Below, piece by piece: positions 43,458 to 53,334 of a DNA stretch of 64,000 bases (its first letter is position 1; every line of letters begins with the position of its first letter). The position numbers were made by a program, and so were the translations under genes. The stretch is from contig NZ_ATVT01000003.1 of assembly GCF_000420865.1 (NCBI RefSeq), positions 124,001 through 188,000 on the forward strand, in the 5' to 3' direction. Under the pieces are notes generated by a model. It searched no databases. It was not told the DNA's origin and was given only the letters and a program-made list of their open reading frames with translations. The stretch is from Butyrivibrio sp. XPD2006. Its GTDB lineage: Bacteria > Bacillota > Clostridia > Lachnospirales > Lachnospiraceae.

Positions 43458-45878
43458 GTGAAATATCAGGACATAATCTCAAAGATGACAATTGAAGAAA
43501 AAGCAGCCTTTTTAAGCGGAAAAGGTGAATGGGAGACAAGAGATTTTGAAAGACTCGGAATTCCTTCAATCTTTTGCTCGGACGGACCTCACGGAATCAG
43601 AAAACAGGCCGGAGCCGGAGATCATTTGGGACTTAATGAGTCACTTCCTGCGACATGCTTTCCTACTGCTGCAACAATAGCAAACAGCTGGGATGAGGAC
43701 CTTGGAGAATCACTTGGTGAGACTCTCGGTGAAGAAGCCATGGCACTTGGAGTAAATGTACTGCTTGGCCCGGGACTTAACATAAAGAGAAGCCCTCTCT
43801 GCGGAAGAAATTTTGAATACTTCTCAGAGGATCCGTACCTTGCAGGTAAGATGGCGGCATCCTATGTAAGAGGAATCCAGTCCCAGGGAGTATATGCATG
43901 CCCCAAGCACTTTGCGGTAAACTCTCAGGAGCTTCGCAGAATGGCTATGAATTCTGTTGTTGATGAGAGAACTCTCAGAGAGATTTATCTGACAGGTTTT
44001 GAGATCGCAGTCAAAGAGGGCGGCGCCAAGACCATAATGTCAGCTTACAACGAAGTTAACGGCACTTATGCCAATGAGAATAAGCATCTGTTAAAAGAGA
44101 TACTCAGAGATGAGTGGGGATTCGACGGAATCGTGATCACCGACTGGGGCGCAAGTAATGACCATGCGCTCGGAGTTGCGGCAGGATCCAACCTTGAGAT
44201 GCCAAATCCCGGACTTGACTCAGCAAGAGAACTGATAGATGCAGTAAAGAGCGGCAAGATTTCTGAGCAGGACGTTGATGAGAGAGTGGACGAACTTCTC
44301 GATGCTGTAATGACTCTTACATCAAATGCAAAGGGCAGAAAAGAGCAGTTCGACAAGAATGCACATCACGGAATTGCCAGAAGGGCAGCAGCTGAGAGTG
44401 CAATACTTTTAAAGAATGAGGATAACATTCTTCCTCTTAAGAAGGGGGCCAAGGTTGCCATAATCGGCGATTTTGCCTTCGTTCCAAGATATCAGGGAGC
44501 AGGATCATCCCTTGTCAACCCTACTAAGGTAGAGACAGTATCTGAGCTGGTTTCAAGCTATGACCTTCAGGTTGTGGGCATGAGCCGCGGATATTCAAGA
44601 AGCGGAGAGGAAGATGCACAGACCCGTCAGGAAGCACTGGATCTGGCTTCAAGAGCGGATATAGTTCTTTTCTTCTTTGGACTTAATGAAAATTCGGAAT
44701 CTGAGGGTATGGACAGAACCCATATGAGAATTCCTCAGAATCAGATAACACTCCTTCAGGAGCTGGGACAGGCCAATGCAAATCTTGTCGGTGTTATCAG
44801 CGCAGGATCTGCCATTGAGATGCCATGGCATCATTATTTCAAAGCACTGCTTCACTGCTACTTAAACGGACAGGCGGGAGCCGGTGCAACTCTGGATATT
44901 CTTACAGGATCGGTTAATCCTTCCGGTAAGCTTTCCGAGACAATACCAAGGAGACATGAGGACACACCTGCTTATCGCTATTATCCGAGTCAGCAGAGAA
45001 CATCCGAGTACAGAGAAAGCCTTTATGTGGGCTACAGATACTATGATACGGCAGATGTTCCGGTGCTTTATCCCTTTGGATTTGGCCTTTCTTACACAAG
45101 CTTTGAGTATTCTGACATAACAGCAGATGACAGCGGAGTGTCTTTTTCGATTAAGAATACAGGAAACGTGGACGGCGCAGAAGTGGCGCAGCTCTATGTA
45201 TCCCTTCCGGACGGAAAGGTATTCAGACCGGCAAAAGAGCTTAAGGGCTTTAAGAAAGTTTATTTAAGAGCCGGTGAAGCTCAGAAGGTAACAATATCTT
45301 TTGACGATAAGACCTTCCGTTTCTATAACGTAAGGACTGATGCCTGGGAGATCGAAGGCGGTCGCTACAACATAATGGTTGGAAGCAGCAGTGCAGATAT
45401 AAGGCTCAGTGCAAATGTTGAGATACAAGGTACAGCTGCTGACCTTCCATACAGCAAGGAAGAGATGCCTTCCTACTACACCGGCAAGATCGAGAATGTA
45501 GGGGATGCCGAATTTGAGAAGCTCCTCGGAAGGCCGATTCCCGATGGAAAGTGGAGCGGACAGCTTACAAGGAATGATGCTCTGTGTCAGATGTATTACG
45601 CAAAGAGCGGACTTGCAAGATTTGCATATAATCGCCTCACTGCAATGAAGAAAAAGGCTGACGATAAAGGTATCCCGGATCTGAACACTCTTTTCATATA
45701 CAACATGCCTTTCAGGGCTATGGCCAAGATGACCGGAGGTGCTGTGAGCATGGAGATGGCAGACGGAATTGTCAATCTGGTGAACGGCCACTTCTTTAAG
45801 GGCCTTGGAGCAATAATAGGCGGATACTTCAGAAACAGTAAGAAGAACAAAGCCTATGAAGCGAAGATGAAAAAGTGA
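43458..45878 (+). CDS. Family 3 glycoside hydrolase (beta-glucosidase-like)
   Basis: An 806-aa GH3 enzyme in the usual domain order. A TIM-barrel domain comes first (SDGPHGIRKQ, GRNFEYFSEDP, ACPKHFAVN) with nucleophile D229 in VITDWG. The alpha/beta sandwich (residues about 300-520, AAESAILLKNE and the LYVGYRYYDT/YPFGFGLSY region) and a fibronectin-III-like domain follow. A C-terminal extension of about 120 residues ends in a basic segment. No signal peptide, so it is probably cytoplasmic and acts on imported oligosaccharides. GTG start with AAGGAG upstream. Confidence 0.93.
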   Translation: MKYQDIISKMTIEEKAAFLSGKGEWETRDFERLGIPSIFCSDGPHGIRKQAGAGDHLGLNESLPATCFPTAATIANSWDEDLGESLGETLGEEAMALGVNVLLGPGLNIKRSPLCGRNFEYFSEDPYLAGKMAASYVRGIQSQGVYACPKHFAVNSQELRRMAMNSVVDERTLREIYLTGFEIAVKEGGAKTIMSAYNEVNGTYANENKHLLKEILRDEWGFDGIVITDWGASNDHALGVAAGSNLEMPNPGLDSARELIDAVKSGKISEQDVDERVDELLDAVMTLTSNAKGRKEQFDKNAHHGIARRAAAESAILLKNEDNILPLKKGAKVAIIGDFAFVPRYQGAGSSLVNPTKVETVSELVSSYDLQVVGMSRGYSRSGEEDAQTRQEALDLASRADIVLFFFGLNENSESEGMDRTHMRIPQNQITLLQELGQANANLVGVISAGSAIEMPWHHYFKALLHCYLNGQAGAGATLDILTGSVNPSGKLSETIPRRHEDTPAYRYYPSQQRTSEYRESLYVGYRYYDTADVPVLYPFGFGLSYTSFEYSDITADDSGVSFSIKNTGNVDGAEVAQLYVSLPDGKVFRPAKELKGFKKVYLRAGEAQKVTISFDDKTFRFYNVRTDAWEIEGGRYNIMVGSSSADIRLSANVEIQGTAADLPYSKEEMPSYYTGKIENVGDAEFEKLLGRPIPDGKWSGQLTRNDALCQMYYAKSGLARFAYNRLTAMKKKADDKGIPDLNTLFIYNMPFRAMAKMTGGAVSMEMADGIVNLVNGHFFKGLGAIIGGYFRNSKKNKAYEAKMKK

Positions 45879-45889
45879 GGGGACTGAAA

Positions 45890-46444
45890 ATGAAATTTTG
45901 GAATGATTTTGCTGAAAAACATCCTGCTGTAGCCAAGTGGGTCAGAGAAGGCGGACTGTTTGTGATAGTAAGTAACGCCATAACGGTATTTAAGTATCTT
46001 TTGCTTACTTTCCTGCCTGCTGCATTTGCCTTTATGGGTGACAGGAGTTTTGGATGGCCGGGAATTCCGGTGACTTTATTCGGAGAGACCTTTGAGTGGA
46101 ACATCCTGGGATATGACCAGGCCCACGGAGGACTTGCCTATTTTACCGCATACATGATTGCCATGATCATCGGAGAGTGTATTAACTTTCCTATCCAGAA
46201 GCTTTTCGTGTTCAGAAATCATGAAAAGCCCGGTAAGCAGATTGCATGGTATGTGATGGCATTCATAGTAATTACCTGCATTGTAAATTCCATAAACTGC
46301 GTTTGGGTTGCAGTTGCAGGAAAGTTCGTTCCGGCATGGGTTTACAACATAGGAACCACAGTACTTAACGGCGGAGTGTCCATGGTAGTATTCTTCTTTG
46401 TCAATAAGATAATATTCCCCGAGACACCCAAGGATGCCGAGTAA
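45890..46444 (+). CDS. GtrA-like membrane protein
   Basis: A 184-aa protein with four to five hydrophobic segments. The arrangement (EGGLFVIVSNAITVFKY near the N-terminus, then FPIQKLFVFRNHEKPGKQ) is like the GtrA/DPMS family, small membrane proteins implicated in moving lipid-linked sugars; the family match is by pattern only. ATG 45890 with GAGGGG upstream is chosen over GTG 45875, which overlaps the GH3 stop. It lies between two GH3 genes. Confidence 0.65.
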   Translation: MKFWNDFAEKHPAVAKWVREGGLFVIVSNAITVFKYLLLTFLPAAFAFMGDRSFGWPGIPVTLFGETFEWNILGYDQAHGGLAYFTAYMIAMIIGECINFPIQKLFVFRNHEKPGKQIAWYVMAFIVITCIVNSINCVWVAVAGKFVPAWVYNIGTTVLNGGVSMVVFFFVNKIIFPETPKDAE

Positions 46445-46524
46445 TTAAAAGATCGCAAAGGGCTGACCACCCTTTTTGATAAAAGAAAAACTAAATGCTT
46501 TTCTATGGGAAGGAGAAAAAGAAT

Positions 46525-49464
46525 ATGTTACAAATCAACATTGCTGACGTCATTGCTGTCCTTAATACAATGATCCCACAGCTGATTATCATCGGTGTGG
46601 TACTTGTTGCAGCAATCATCTGCACAATTGCAGCAATCAAAATCAAGAAGCCTTTAAAGGGCTTTGTAAGAAAGCAGGCATGGCTTGTATTTCTTTTGAC
46701 ACTGGTACTTGTCGTAACCAACATCTTACTCGTGCCAATGTATTCCATGGTAAACATGGCAATGGGTGGAGGAAAGATTTCAGAAGAATCATCTGAGCAG
46801 GCAAAAGAGCTCTGCACAGAGATCGCAGAGGAGGGTATTGTTCTTCTTAAGAACGATTCAGCAGCTCTTCCTCTTGCAGCAGGAACAAAAGTAAACGTAT
46901 TTGGATGGTCATCAACCAATCCTATCTACGGCGGAACAGGTTCAGGAGCTCTTTCTGCAGCATATCCTACAGTTGATTTCCTTCAGGGACTCACAGATGC
47001 AGGAATTGAGTACAACCAGGAACTTGTTGATTTCTACAAGGGCTGGAGAGATTCAAGACCTTCAGTCGGAATGATGGGTCAGGACTGGACAATTCCGGAG
47101 CCTACAATTGATGAGTACGGTGATCTTTTTACATCAGCAAAAGACTATTCCGATACAGCTATTTTCTTCATCGCACGTTCAGGTGGTGAGGGCGCTGATC
47201 TCCCTGTAAGCTACGATGGCGCTGATACTTACAACTTCGATCCTAACAGCTTCTTTGGAGGAACAGGAACACGTTACTCAGAGCAGGCTGATGACCTTGA
47301 TGCAAATAAGTCATATCTTGAGCTCTCAAACAGAGAGAAGGCTCTTCTTGACAAGGTTACATCAGACTACAGCAAGGTTATCGTTATCGTAAACTCAGCT
47401 AATGCCATGGAGCTTGGCTTTGTAAATGATTACTCACAGATCAAGTCAGTTATCTATTGCCCCGGAACAGGTCAGACCGGTTTTGACGGACTTGGAGAGA
47501 TCCTTGCAGGTACAGTTAATCCTTCTGGAAAGACTGCGGATACATTTGTTGCAGATCTTCACGCAACACCTACAGCCAACAACTTTGGTGATTTTGATTA
47601 CACAAATATGTCCGAGTTTGGATTTGAGAACATGTTCGCCGAGGGCGGAATGTCTTATCCGACATTTGTTAATTACGTTGAAGGTATCTACGTTGGATAC
47701 AGATTCTATGAGACAGCTTTTGCTGAGGCAGAGGCAGGAAACATGGACTTCGACTATGACAGCGCAGTTGTATATCCTTTCGGATATGGACTTTCATACA
47801 CAACCTTCAGCCAGGAGATGGGCCCTGTAACCACTGATGGCAAGACAGTTTCATTTGATGTAACAGTTACAAATACAGGAAGTGTAGCAGGTAAGGATGT
47901 AGTTGAGGTTTATTACAATCCTCCTTACACAAACGGCGGAATCGAGAAGTCAGCAGCAAATCTCATCGCATTTGAGAAGACAGGTGTTCTTGAGGCAGGA
48001 GCTTCAGAGACTGTAACTATCTCTTTTGCAATGGAAGATATGGCTTCCTATGATACATATGGCGAGGGCTGCTATGTTCTCGACGCAGGAGATTACGAGA
48101 TCTCAATCAACACAGACGCTCACAACAAGATTGCAAGTGAGACCGTAACTGTTGATTCAAAGGTTGTTTACAACGAGTCAAACAAGCGTGAATCTGATTT
48201 TGTCGCAGCAACAAACCAGTTTGGATTTGCTGAGGGAGATTCCTTCACATATCTCTCAAGAGCAGACGGATTCGCAAACTATGATGAAGCTACAAAGGCA
48301 CCTGCATCTTACGAGTTGTCAGATGCATATAAGGCAACATACTTTAACGAAACCAACTATGATCCTACTGCATACAACAACGATGCAGACGTAATGCCTA
48401 CAACAGGAGCTAAGAACGGTGTTAAGCTCGCAGAGCTTCGTGGCCTTTCTTATGACGATCCAAAGTGGGATTCACTGCTTGATGAACTTACAGTGTCTGA
48501 GATGAACACCCTTATCGCACTCGGCGGCTATGAGACATCAGCAGTTGATTCTATAGATAAAGTCATGACTTATGACTGTGATGGACCTGCTTCCATCAAC
48601 AACAACTTCACAGGTCAGGGTTCAATCGGATTCCCTGCAGCAGTAATGATCGCATGCACATGGAACAAAGATCTTGCTTATGCTTTCGGTGATTCAATCG
48701 GTAAGATGGCAGACGAGATGGATGTATCCGGATGGTATGCACCTGCTACAAACACACACAGAAGTGCATTTGCCGGACGTAACTTTGAGTACTATTCAGA
48801 GGATGGCGTTCTCGCAGGCTGGATGTGCGCTAAGGCAGTAGACGGAGCAAGAGCTCACGGCGTTTACTCATACGTTAAGCACTTTGCTACAAACGATCAG
48901 GAGACCAACAGAACAGGCTTCCTTTGCACATGGCTCAACGAGCAGTCACTTCGTGAAGTATATCTTAAGTCATTTGAGATAGCATTTAAGAAAGCTAACC
49001 CTGCAGCAACAATGGTAGCCTTCAACAATATCGGAACAGTTCCTGCTGAGGCTTGCTCAGAGCTTCTCAACACAGTACTTCGTGGTGAGTGGGGCTTCAG
49101 AGGCCTTGCAGAGACCGACTACTTCGGTGGCTACGGATACCAGGATTCAGACAGAATGATCAGAAACGGCTGTGACCTCATGCTTGCAACTTATGAGACA
49201 CCTCAGTCAACAGTAACAGATCAGACTTCTGCTACATCTGTTATCGCTATGAGACAGGCTTCCAAGAATATTCTCTACACTGTTGTTAACAGCAGAGCAT
49301 ATGACAAGAACATCAGCACAGGACTTCCTACATGGGTTAAGATCCTCTATGCTGTAGATGCACTTCTCATCGCACTTATCGCATTCCTTGAGTTCAAGGC
49401 AATCAAGAAGTACCTTGCTCAGAAGAAGGAACTTGCCAATACACCTGACAGTGCTGAGGTATAA
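46525..49464 (+). CDS. Surface-tethered family 3 glycoside hydrolase with permuted domains
   Basis: A 979-aa protein. Two N-terminal helices are separated by a basic loop (KIKKPLKGFVRKQ), which orients the bulk outside. The GH3 sandwich domain comes first (EEGIVLLKNDSAALPL to YPFGYGLSYT), then a fibronectin-III-like domain, then the TIM barrel (YDCDGPASINNNF, GRNFEYYSED, YVKHFATND) with nucleophile D865 in AETDYFGG. This is the reverse of the usual GH3 order and is known from rumen Butyrivibrio and Ruminococcus enzymes. A last helix (ILYAVDALLIALIAFLEF) with a basic tail anchors the C-terminus. ATG 46525 follows AAGGAG. Confidence 0.9.
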   Translation: MLQINIADVIAVLNTMIPQLIIIGVVLVAAIICTIAAIKIKKPLKGFVRKQAWLVFLLTLVLVVTNILLVPMYSMVNMAMGGGKISEESSEQAKELCTEIAEEGIVLLKNDSAALPLAAGTKVNVFGWSSTNPIYGGTGSGALSAAYPTVDFLQGLTDAGIEYNQELVDFYKGWRDSRPSVGMMGQDWTIPEPTIDEYGDLFTSAKDYSDTAIFFIARSGGEGADLPVSYDGADTYNFDPNSFFGGTGTRYSEQADDLDANKSYLELSNREKALLDKVTSDYSKVIVIVNSANAMELGFVNDYSQIKSVIYCPGTGQTGFDGLGEILAGTVNPSGKTADTFVADLHATPTANNFGDFDYTNMSEFGFENMFAEGGMSYPTFVNYVEGIYVGYRFYETAFAEAEAGNMDFDYDSAVVYPFGYGLSYTTFSQEMGPVTTDGKTVSFDVTVTNTGSVAGKDVVEVYYNPPYTNGGIEKSAANLIAFEKTGVLEAGASETVTISFAMEDMASYDTYGEGCYVLDAGDYEISINTDAHNKIASETVTVDSKVVYNESNKRESDFVAATNQFGFAEGDSFTYLSRADGFANYDEATKAPASYELSDAYKATYFNETNYDPTAYNNDADVMPTTGAKNGVKLAELRGLSYDDPKWDSLLDELTVSEMNTLIALGGYETSAVDSIDKVMTYDCDGPASINNNFTGQGSIGFPAAVMIACTWNKDLAYAFGDSIGKMADEMDVSGWYAPATNTHRSAFAGRNFEYYSEDGVLAGWMCAKAVDGARAHGVYSYVKHFATNDQETNRTGFLCTWLNEQSLREVYLKSFEIAFKKANPAATMVAFNNIGTVPAEACSELLNTVLRGEWGFRGLAETDYFGGYGYQDSDRMIRNGCDLMLATYETPQSTVTDQTSATSVIAMRQASKNILYTVVNSRAYDKNISTGLPTWVKILYAVDALLIALIAFLEFKAIKKYLAQKKELANTPDSAEV

Positions 49465-49514
49465 GATGTGCTGTAAATACCGTTTTCGGTGATTTATAGA
49501 TCGTAATACTTTAG

Positions 49515-49549
49515 GAGCTCCCCTGCATTTTGCAGGGGAGCTCTTATTT
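49515..49549 (+). terminator. Terminator of the GH3 operon
   Basis: A 13-bp perfect stem, GAGCTCCCCTGCA (49515-49527) with TGCAGGGGAGCTC (49531-49543), with a 3-nt loop and a short T-rich tail. Confidence 0.88.
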
Positions 49550-49558
49550 GGTTATAAT
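49530..49558 (+). promoter_or_regulatory. Promoter of the DUF3160 gene, nested in the terminator
   Basis: TTGCAG (49530-49535), 17 bp and TATAAT (49553-49558). The -35 lies inside the 3' arm of the upstream terminator. Confidence 0.6.
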
Positions 49559-49587
49559 GGTTCTGGGGATAAAAAGGAGAGTGTGTT

Positions 49588-51855
49588 ATGAAAAGAAGAG
49601 TTATTTCGATTTTACTATCAGTATCTATGCTGTGCACTGCCTGCAGTTTGGGTGGGAATACTGCACAGGATCAGCCCGCTGACCAGTCTCAGGATCAGGC
49701 AACGCAGGAAGCTGGTGAGGATGCTCCGGCAGCCGATGCGCAGACACAGTCAGTAGAGTCAACAGGAACTGCAGCTGTAGGCAAACTTCCGTCACTTCTT
49801 GGAGATGAGGAGGAGATATACTACGATGAGAGCCTTGTTCCAAGTGTGGAGCCGTATACGGTTGCGCCTGATTTTTCAAATGTAACTTATCATCCTGATT
49901 ATGCGTATCTTTTTGAAGATCAGTATAAATCAGAGTGGAACGATCCGTCACTTCTTAGAAATGCCCTTATAAAGAACGGATTTGCTATTAAAAACTCAAG
50001 TGGTGCCGATGAATTCTACGAGATCTACGAGGATAACCGTTATTTCTTTTTCCCGAACTTTGTAACTGTCGATTCACTGATGCACACATATCACCTGTAT
50101 TTTGCTCATCTGATGAAGAACACGGAGAAGGATTATCTCGCAGACAAGCTCAAGGAGCTCAGCGCTCAGATGCTTGAAAAGAGCGCAGCCCAGTACGGTG
50201 AGCTTAAGGGTACAAAGTGGGAGAGCGCAGCTCTCAGGAACTTAGAGTTCTTTTACATAGGAGCATACCTTCAGGATGAGACTGTAGCAGCTCCTGTTGA
50301 TGATGCAGGCTTTGGAGATGTCGTTAAATCAGAGATTTCCAAGATACAGGGTGCTGAAGCTATTGAAGATTGCGCTATCACAGGCTTTATGGAAGATTAC
50401 ACACAGTACAAGCCAAGGGGCTATTATGAAGGCGATGAGCAACTGGAGAAATACTTTAAGGCTATGATGTGGTACGGACGTATTCCCATGGCGCTTAATA
50501 ATGAGGATACAGTCAGAAGTGCGTGCCTTATGAGCAGCGCTCTGGCAAGTGATGACGAGGCATGGAAGAGCATCTACACAGTTACTTCCTTCTTTGCCGG
50601 TGCATCCGATGACCCCGGATATGACCAGTTTTCAGCTGTTATTGAGCAGTGCTATGGTTCAGTGCCGGATGCTTCTGTTCTTGCTTCTGATGATGAGGCC
50701 TTTGCAAAGGTCCTTTTGGCAGCAAAAGAGCTTGATCCTCCTGCAATAAATTCTGTTCCTGTCATGGAAGGTGAAGATCCGGTTATTCCGTCATTCCGTT
50801 TTATGGGCCAGAGATTTACCGTAGATGCGGCAATCATGCAGAAGCTCATTTTCAGCGCAGTCAAAGAAAACGCAAACGGTGACAGAAGATATTTACCTGA
50901 TACTCTGGATACAGCTGCGGCACTTGGTTCCGAGCAGGCAGCAGCAATCCTGAAAGAGCAGGGAGATTACGAGTTCGAGAATTATGAGAAGAACATGAAT
51001 ACTGCTGCAGAGCACTTTAACAATTCAGATCCCAAGATCTGGAACAGCAGTCTTTATGCCGGCTGGCTCAATACCCTCAGACCTCTGTTTGAGTCAAAGG
51101 GCGAGGGCTATCCGATGTTCATGCAGAACGCAGAGTGGGATAAAAGAAATCTCGAGTGCTTTGCAGGTTCATTTGCTGAACTCAAGCATGACACAATCCT
51201 CTACTCCAAATCAGTTATGGCTGAGATGGGCGGAGGATACGATACTCCACCGGATGACAGAGGCTATGTTGATCCTGAACCCAAGATCTACAGCAGGTTC
51301 ATCTTCCTTGCAAACAACACCAGGGAAGGACTTGAAAGCCTTGGAATGCTCAGCGACAGGGATGAGGAAAACCTTCTGCGACTTGCGGAGATAGCAACAA
51401 GACTCCTTGAGATTTCTGAAAAAGAGCTGAAGGCAGAGAGTCTTTCTGATGATGATTATGAGTGGATCAGAGAATACGGCGGATATATTGAGCACTTCTG
51501 GAACGAGGTAAATAACCCCGATGATACAGAAGAAAGAGTATATCCCGAGAACGTTCCCTGTCCTGTGATTGCAGATATCGCAACTGACCCTAACGGCAGC
51601 ATTCTTGAGGTCGGAACAGGCTATGCCCAGACAATGTATGTTGTATTCCCTATTGACGGAGAACTTCATGTGGGAAGCGGAAGCGTATACAGCTTCTATC
51701 AGTTCGAAGCACCTATGTCAGACAGGATGACTGACTCAGAGTGGCGCCAGATCCTCAAGGGCGGATATCTTGACGACAACTGGGAGTGGGTTGAAACAGA
51801 AGCTGCACCGGATCAGCCGGAATGGACACAGAGTTACAGAGTAGGCGATAAATGA
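49588..51855 (+). CDS. DUF3160-family lipoprotein
   Basis: A 755-aa secreted lipoprotein: signal and lipobox CTAC (Cys about residue 19), Gln/Asp/Ala-rich linker (20-65), then a large conserved domain. Blocks such as NGFAIKNSS, FVTVDSLMHTYHLYF and the late FRFMGQRFTVD and TYAGWLNTLRP-like segments match DUF3160, a family of unknown function found in surface proteins of many bacteria. No catalytic motif is recognised. Its stop overlaps the CapA-like gene (ATGA), so both are made together. AAGGAGAG precedes the ATG. Confidence 0.82.
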   Translation: MKRRVISILLSVSMLCTACSLGGNTAQDQPADQSQDQATQEAGEDAPAADAQTQSVESTGTAAVGKLPSLLGDEEEIYYDESLVPSVEPYTVAPDFSNVTYHPDYAYLFEDQYKSEWNDPSLLRNALIKNGFAIKNSSGADEFYEIYEDNRYFFFPNFVTVDSLMHTYHLYFAHLMKNTEKDYLADKLKELSAQMLEKSAAQYGELKGTKWESAALRNLEFFYIGAYLQDETVAAPVDDAGFGDVVKSEISKIQGAEAIEDCAITGFMEDYTQYKPRGYYEGDEQLEKYFKAMMWYGRIPMALNNEDTVRSACLMSSALASDDEAWKSIYTVTSFFAGASDDPGYDQFSAVIEQCYGSVPDASVLASDDEAFAKVLLAAKELDPPAINSVPVMEGEDPVIPSFRFMGQRFTVDAAIMQKLIFSAVKENANGDRRYLPDTLDTAAALGSEQAAAILKEQGDYEFENYEKNMNTAAEHFNNSDPKIWNSSLYAGWLNTLRPLFESKGEGYPMFMQNAEWDKRNLECFAGSFAELKHDTILYSKSVMAEMGGGYDTPPDDRGYVDPEPKIYSRFIFLANNTREGLESLGMLSDRDEENLLRLAEIATRLLEISEKELKAESLSDDDYEWIREYGGYIEHFWNEVNNPDDTEERVYPENVPCPVIADIATDPNGSILEVGTGYAQTMYVVFPIDGELHVGSGSVYSFYQFEAPMSDRMTDSEWRQILKGGYLDDNWEWVETEAAPDQPEWTQSYRVGDK

Positions 51856-53303
51856 TTGGCCCGGTGACTTCAAAAACCGGTAAAAAGATATTTTGGCTGC
51901 TACTGCTCGTTGGAGCAGTGGCGGCCTTTTGCTGTTTAATTGCAATGAATTATATTCCGGGAGGCTTTGCCTGGCAGGAAAAGACAATTGAGCTGGCTGA
52001 TGGAAGAAAGCTTGTGCTATCAGGTAAGATACTGGAGCTTGAAGATACAGCGGGAAAAGAGCTCTGGAAATCCGATAAGGGCCACAGGGTTCAGGACGCA
52101 TTTGCGACCGACCTTGACGGAGACGGAGATGAAGAGCTCATTGCTCTTTTGTGGAAAAGAGGCAGATTCGGCCCTGCAAGACCCTACTGGATAACTTCTG
52201 ATGAAAAGAAATACAGCCAGCATATCTTCATTTATGATATAAACGAAGATGGAAGCGTGACTCAGAAATGGTGCGCCTCAGATATCGGACCAACAGTTGT
52301 CAGGATGAAGGTCATGGACAGGAACAGCGCATTCCTTCTGACCGAGGATATTAACGACAAAGCCTGCCTGTGGAGCTGGCAGTCCTTTGGACTCAAGAAC
52401 ATGGATAACACTGTCAGCTTTGCATGCTTTGGTGATAACATAATCCATGAGGAGATATATCTCTACGGAGAGAGCGTATCAGGCGGCAATTATGATTTTT
52501 TGTATAAGCCTTTTAAGAAGGATATTCAGGATGCCGATGTGGCAGTCATTCAGCTTGAGACAATGCTGGTGGACAAGGCATCAGCTGTGGGAGGATACCC
52601 GTCATTTGGAACTCCTTTAGGTGTCGGAAGGGCAATAGCGAACGCAGGATTTGACGTGGCTACATGCGCCAATAACCACAGTATGGACCGCGGGCTCTAT
52701 GGCATAGATGTGACTACAGGTTTTTGGCAGCAAAATCACATTACCTGCGTCGGGCTTCACAGCGCTTACGATTCCGATAACAGAGCCTATAAGATTATTA
52801 CCAGAAACGGCATAAATATTGCGCTGTTTGCTTACACTTACGGCATAAACGATCAGGGGAATGAAAATGATTTTTCTTTTCTGCTGAATGGCTTTCCGCA
52901 TGGAGAGGAGCAGGAAAAAGAGTTTGTGGCTGACCTTAAAAGTGCAAGGGATGAAGCGGACTTTGTGATTGTCTTCGCCCACTGGGGACAGGAGTATGAG
53001 AAGGAGCCAAACGACTATCAGAAGCATATGGCGCAGCTGATGGCAGAGGGCGGTGTCGATGTGGTAGTGGGGACTCATCCGCACGTGGTGCAGCCTGTAG
53101 AGACCATAAAAAGACCTGACGGAGGAGATATGCTTGTTTATTACAGCCTTGGAAATTTCAGGGCGGGTCAGGGATTTAGTGAGGACACAAAAACCGGAGC
53201 AGAAGCTCTTTTTACAATAGAGCACTGTTATGATGGAGTGAGACTTGCCGGTTATGATATAAAAGAGATTGACGCATATTGGAAAGATGGGCTGAGCAAT
53301 TGA
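51852..53303 (+). CDS. CapA-like metallophosphoesterase fold protein, membrane-anchored
   Basis: A 483-aa protein with one N-terminal helix (FWLLLLVGAVAAFCCLIAM). Residues about 40-185 form an extra domain with DLDGDGDEE, a calcium-binding-type loop as in FG-GAP/VCBS repeats. The CapA/PgsA domain follows: FGDNII, NNHSMDRG, FAHWGQEY and GTHPHVVQP, the metal-binding blocks of the family. CapA/PgsA members take part in poly-gamma-glutamate capsule synthesis, but no capB/C is in the window, so another envelope polymer is equally possible. Starts by 4-bp overlap with the DUF3160 gene. Confidence 0.85.
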   Translation: MIGPVTSKTGKKIFWLLLLVGAVAAFCCLIAMNYIPGGFAWQEKTIELADGRKLVLSGKILELEDTAGKELWKSDKGHRVQDAFATDLDGDGDEELIALLWKRGRFGPARPYWITSDEKKYSQHIFIYDINEDGSVTQKWCASDIGPTVVRMKVMDRNSAFLLTEDINDKACLWSWQSFGLKNMDNTVSFACFGDNIIHEEIYLYGESVSGGNYDFLYKPFKKDIQDADVAVIQLETMLVDKASAVGGYPSFGTPLGVGRAIANAGFDVATCANNHSMDRGLYGIDVTTGFWQQNHITCVGLHSAYDSDNRAYKIITRNGINIALFAYTYGINDQGNENDFSFLLNGFPHGEEQEKEFVADLKSARDEADFVIVFAHWGQEYEKEPNDYQKHMAQLMAEGGVDVVVGTHPHVVQPVETIKRPDGGDMLVYYSLGNFRAGQGFSEDTKTGAEALFTIEHCYDGVRLAGYDIKEIDAYWKDGLSN

Positions 53304-53334
53304 TGTTCTTTTAGATGATTGGGAGGAGTATGAT

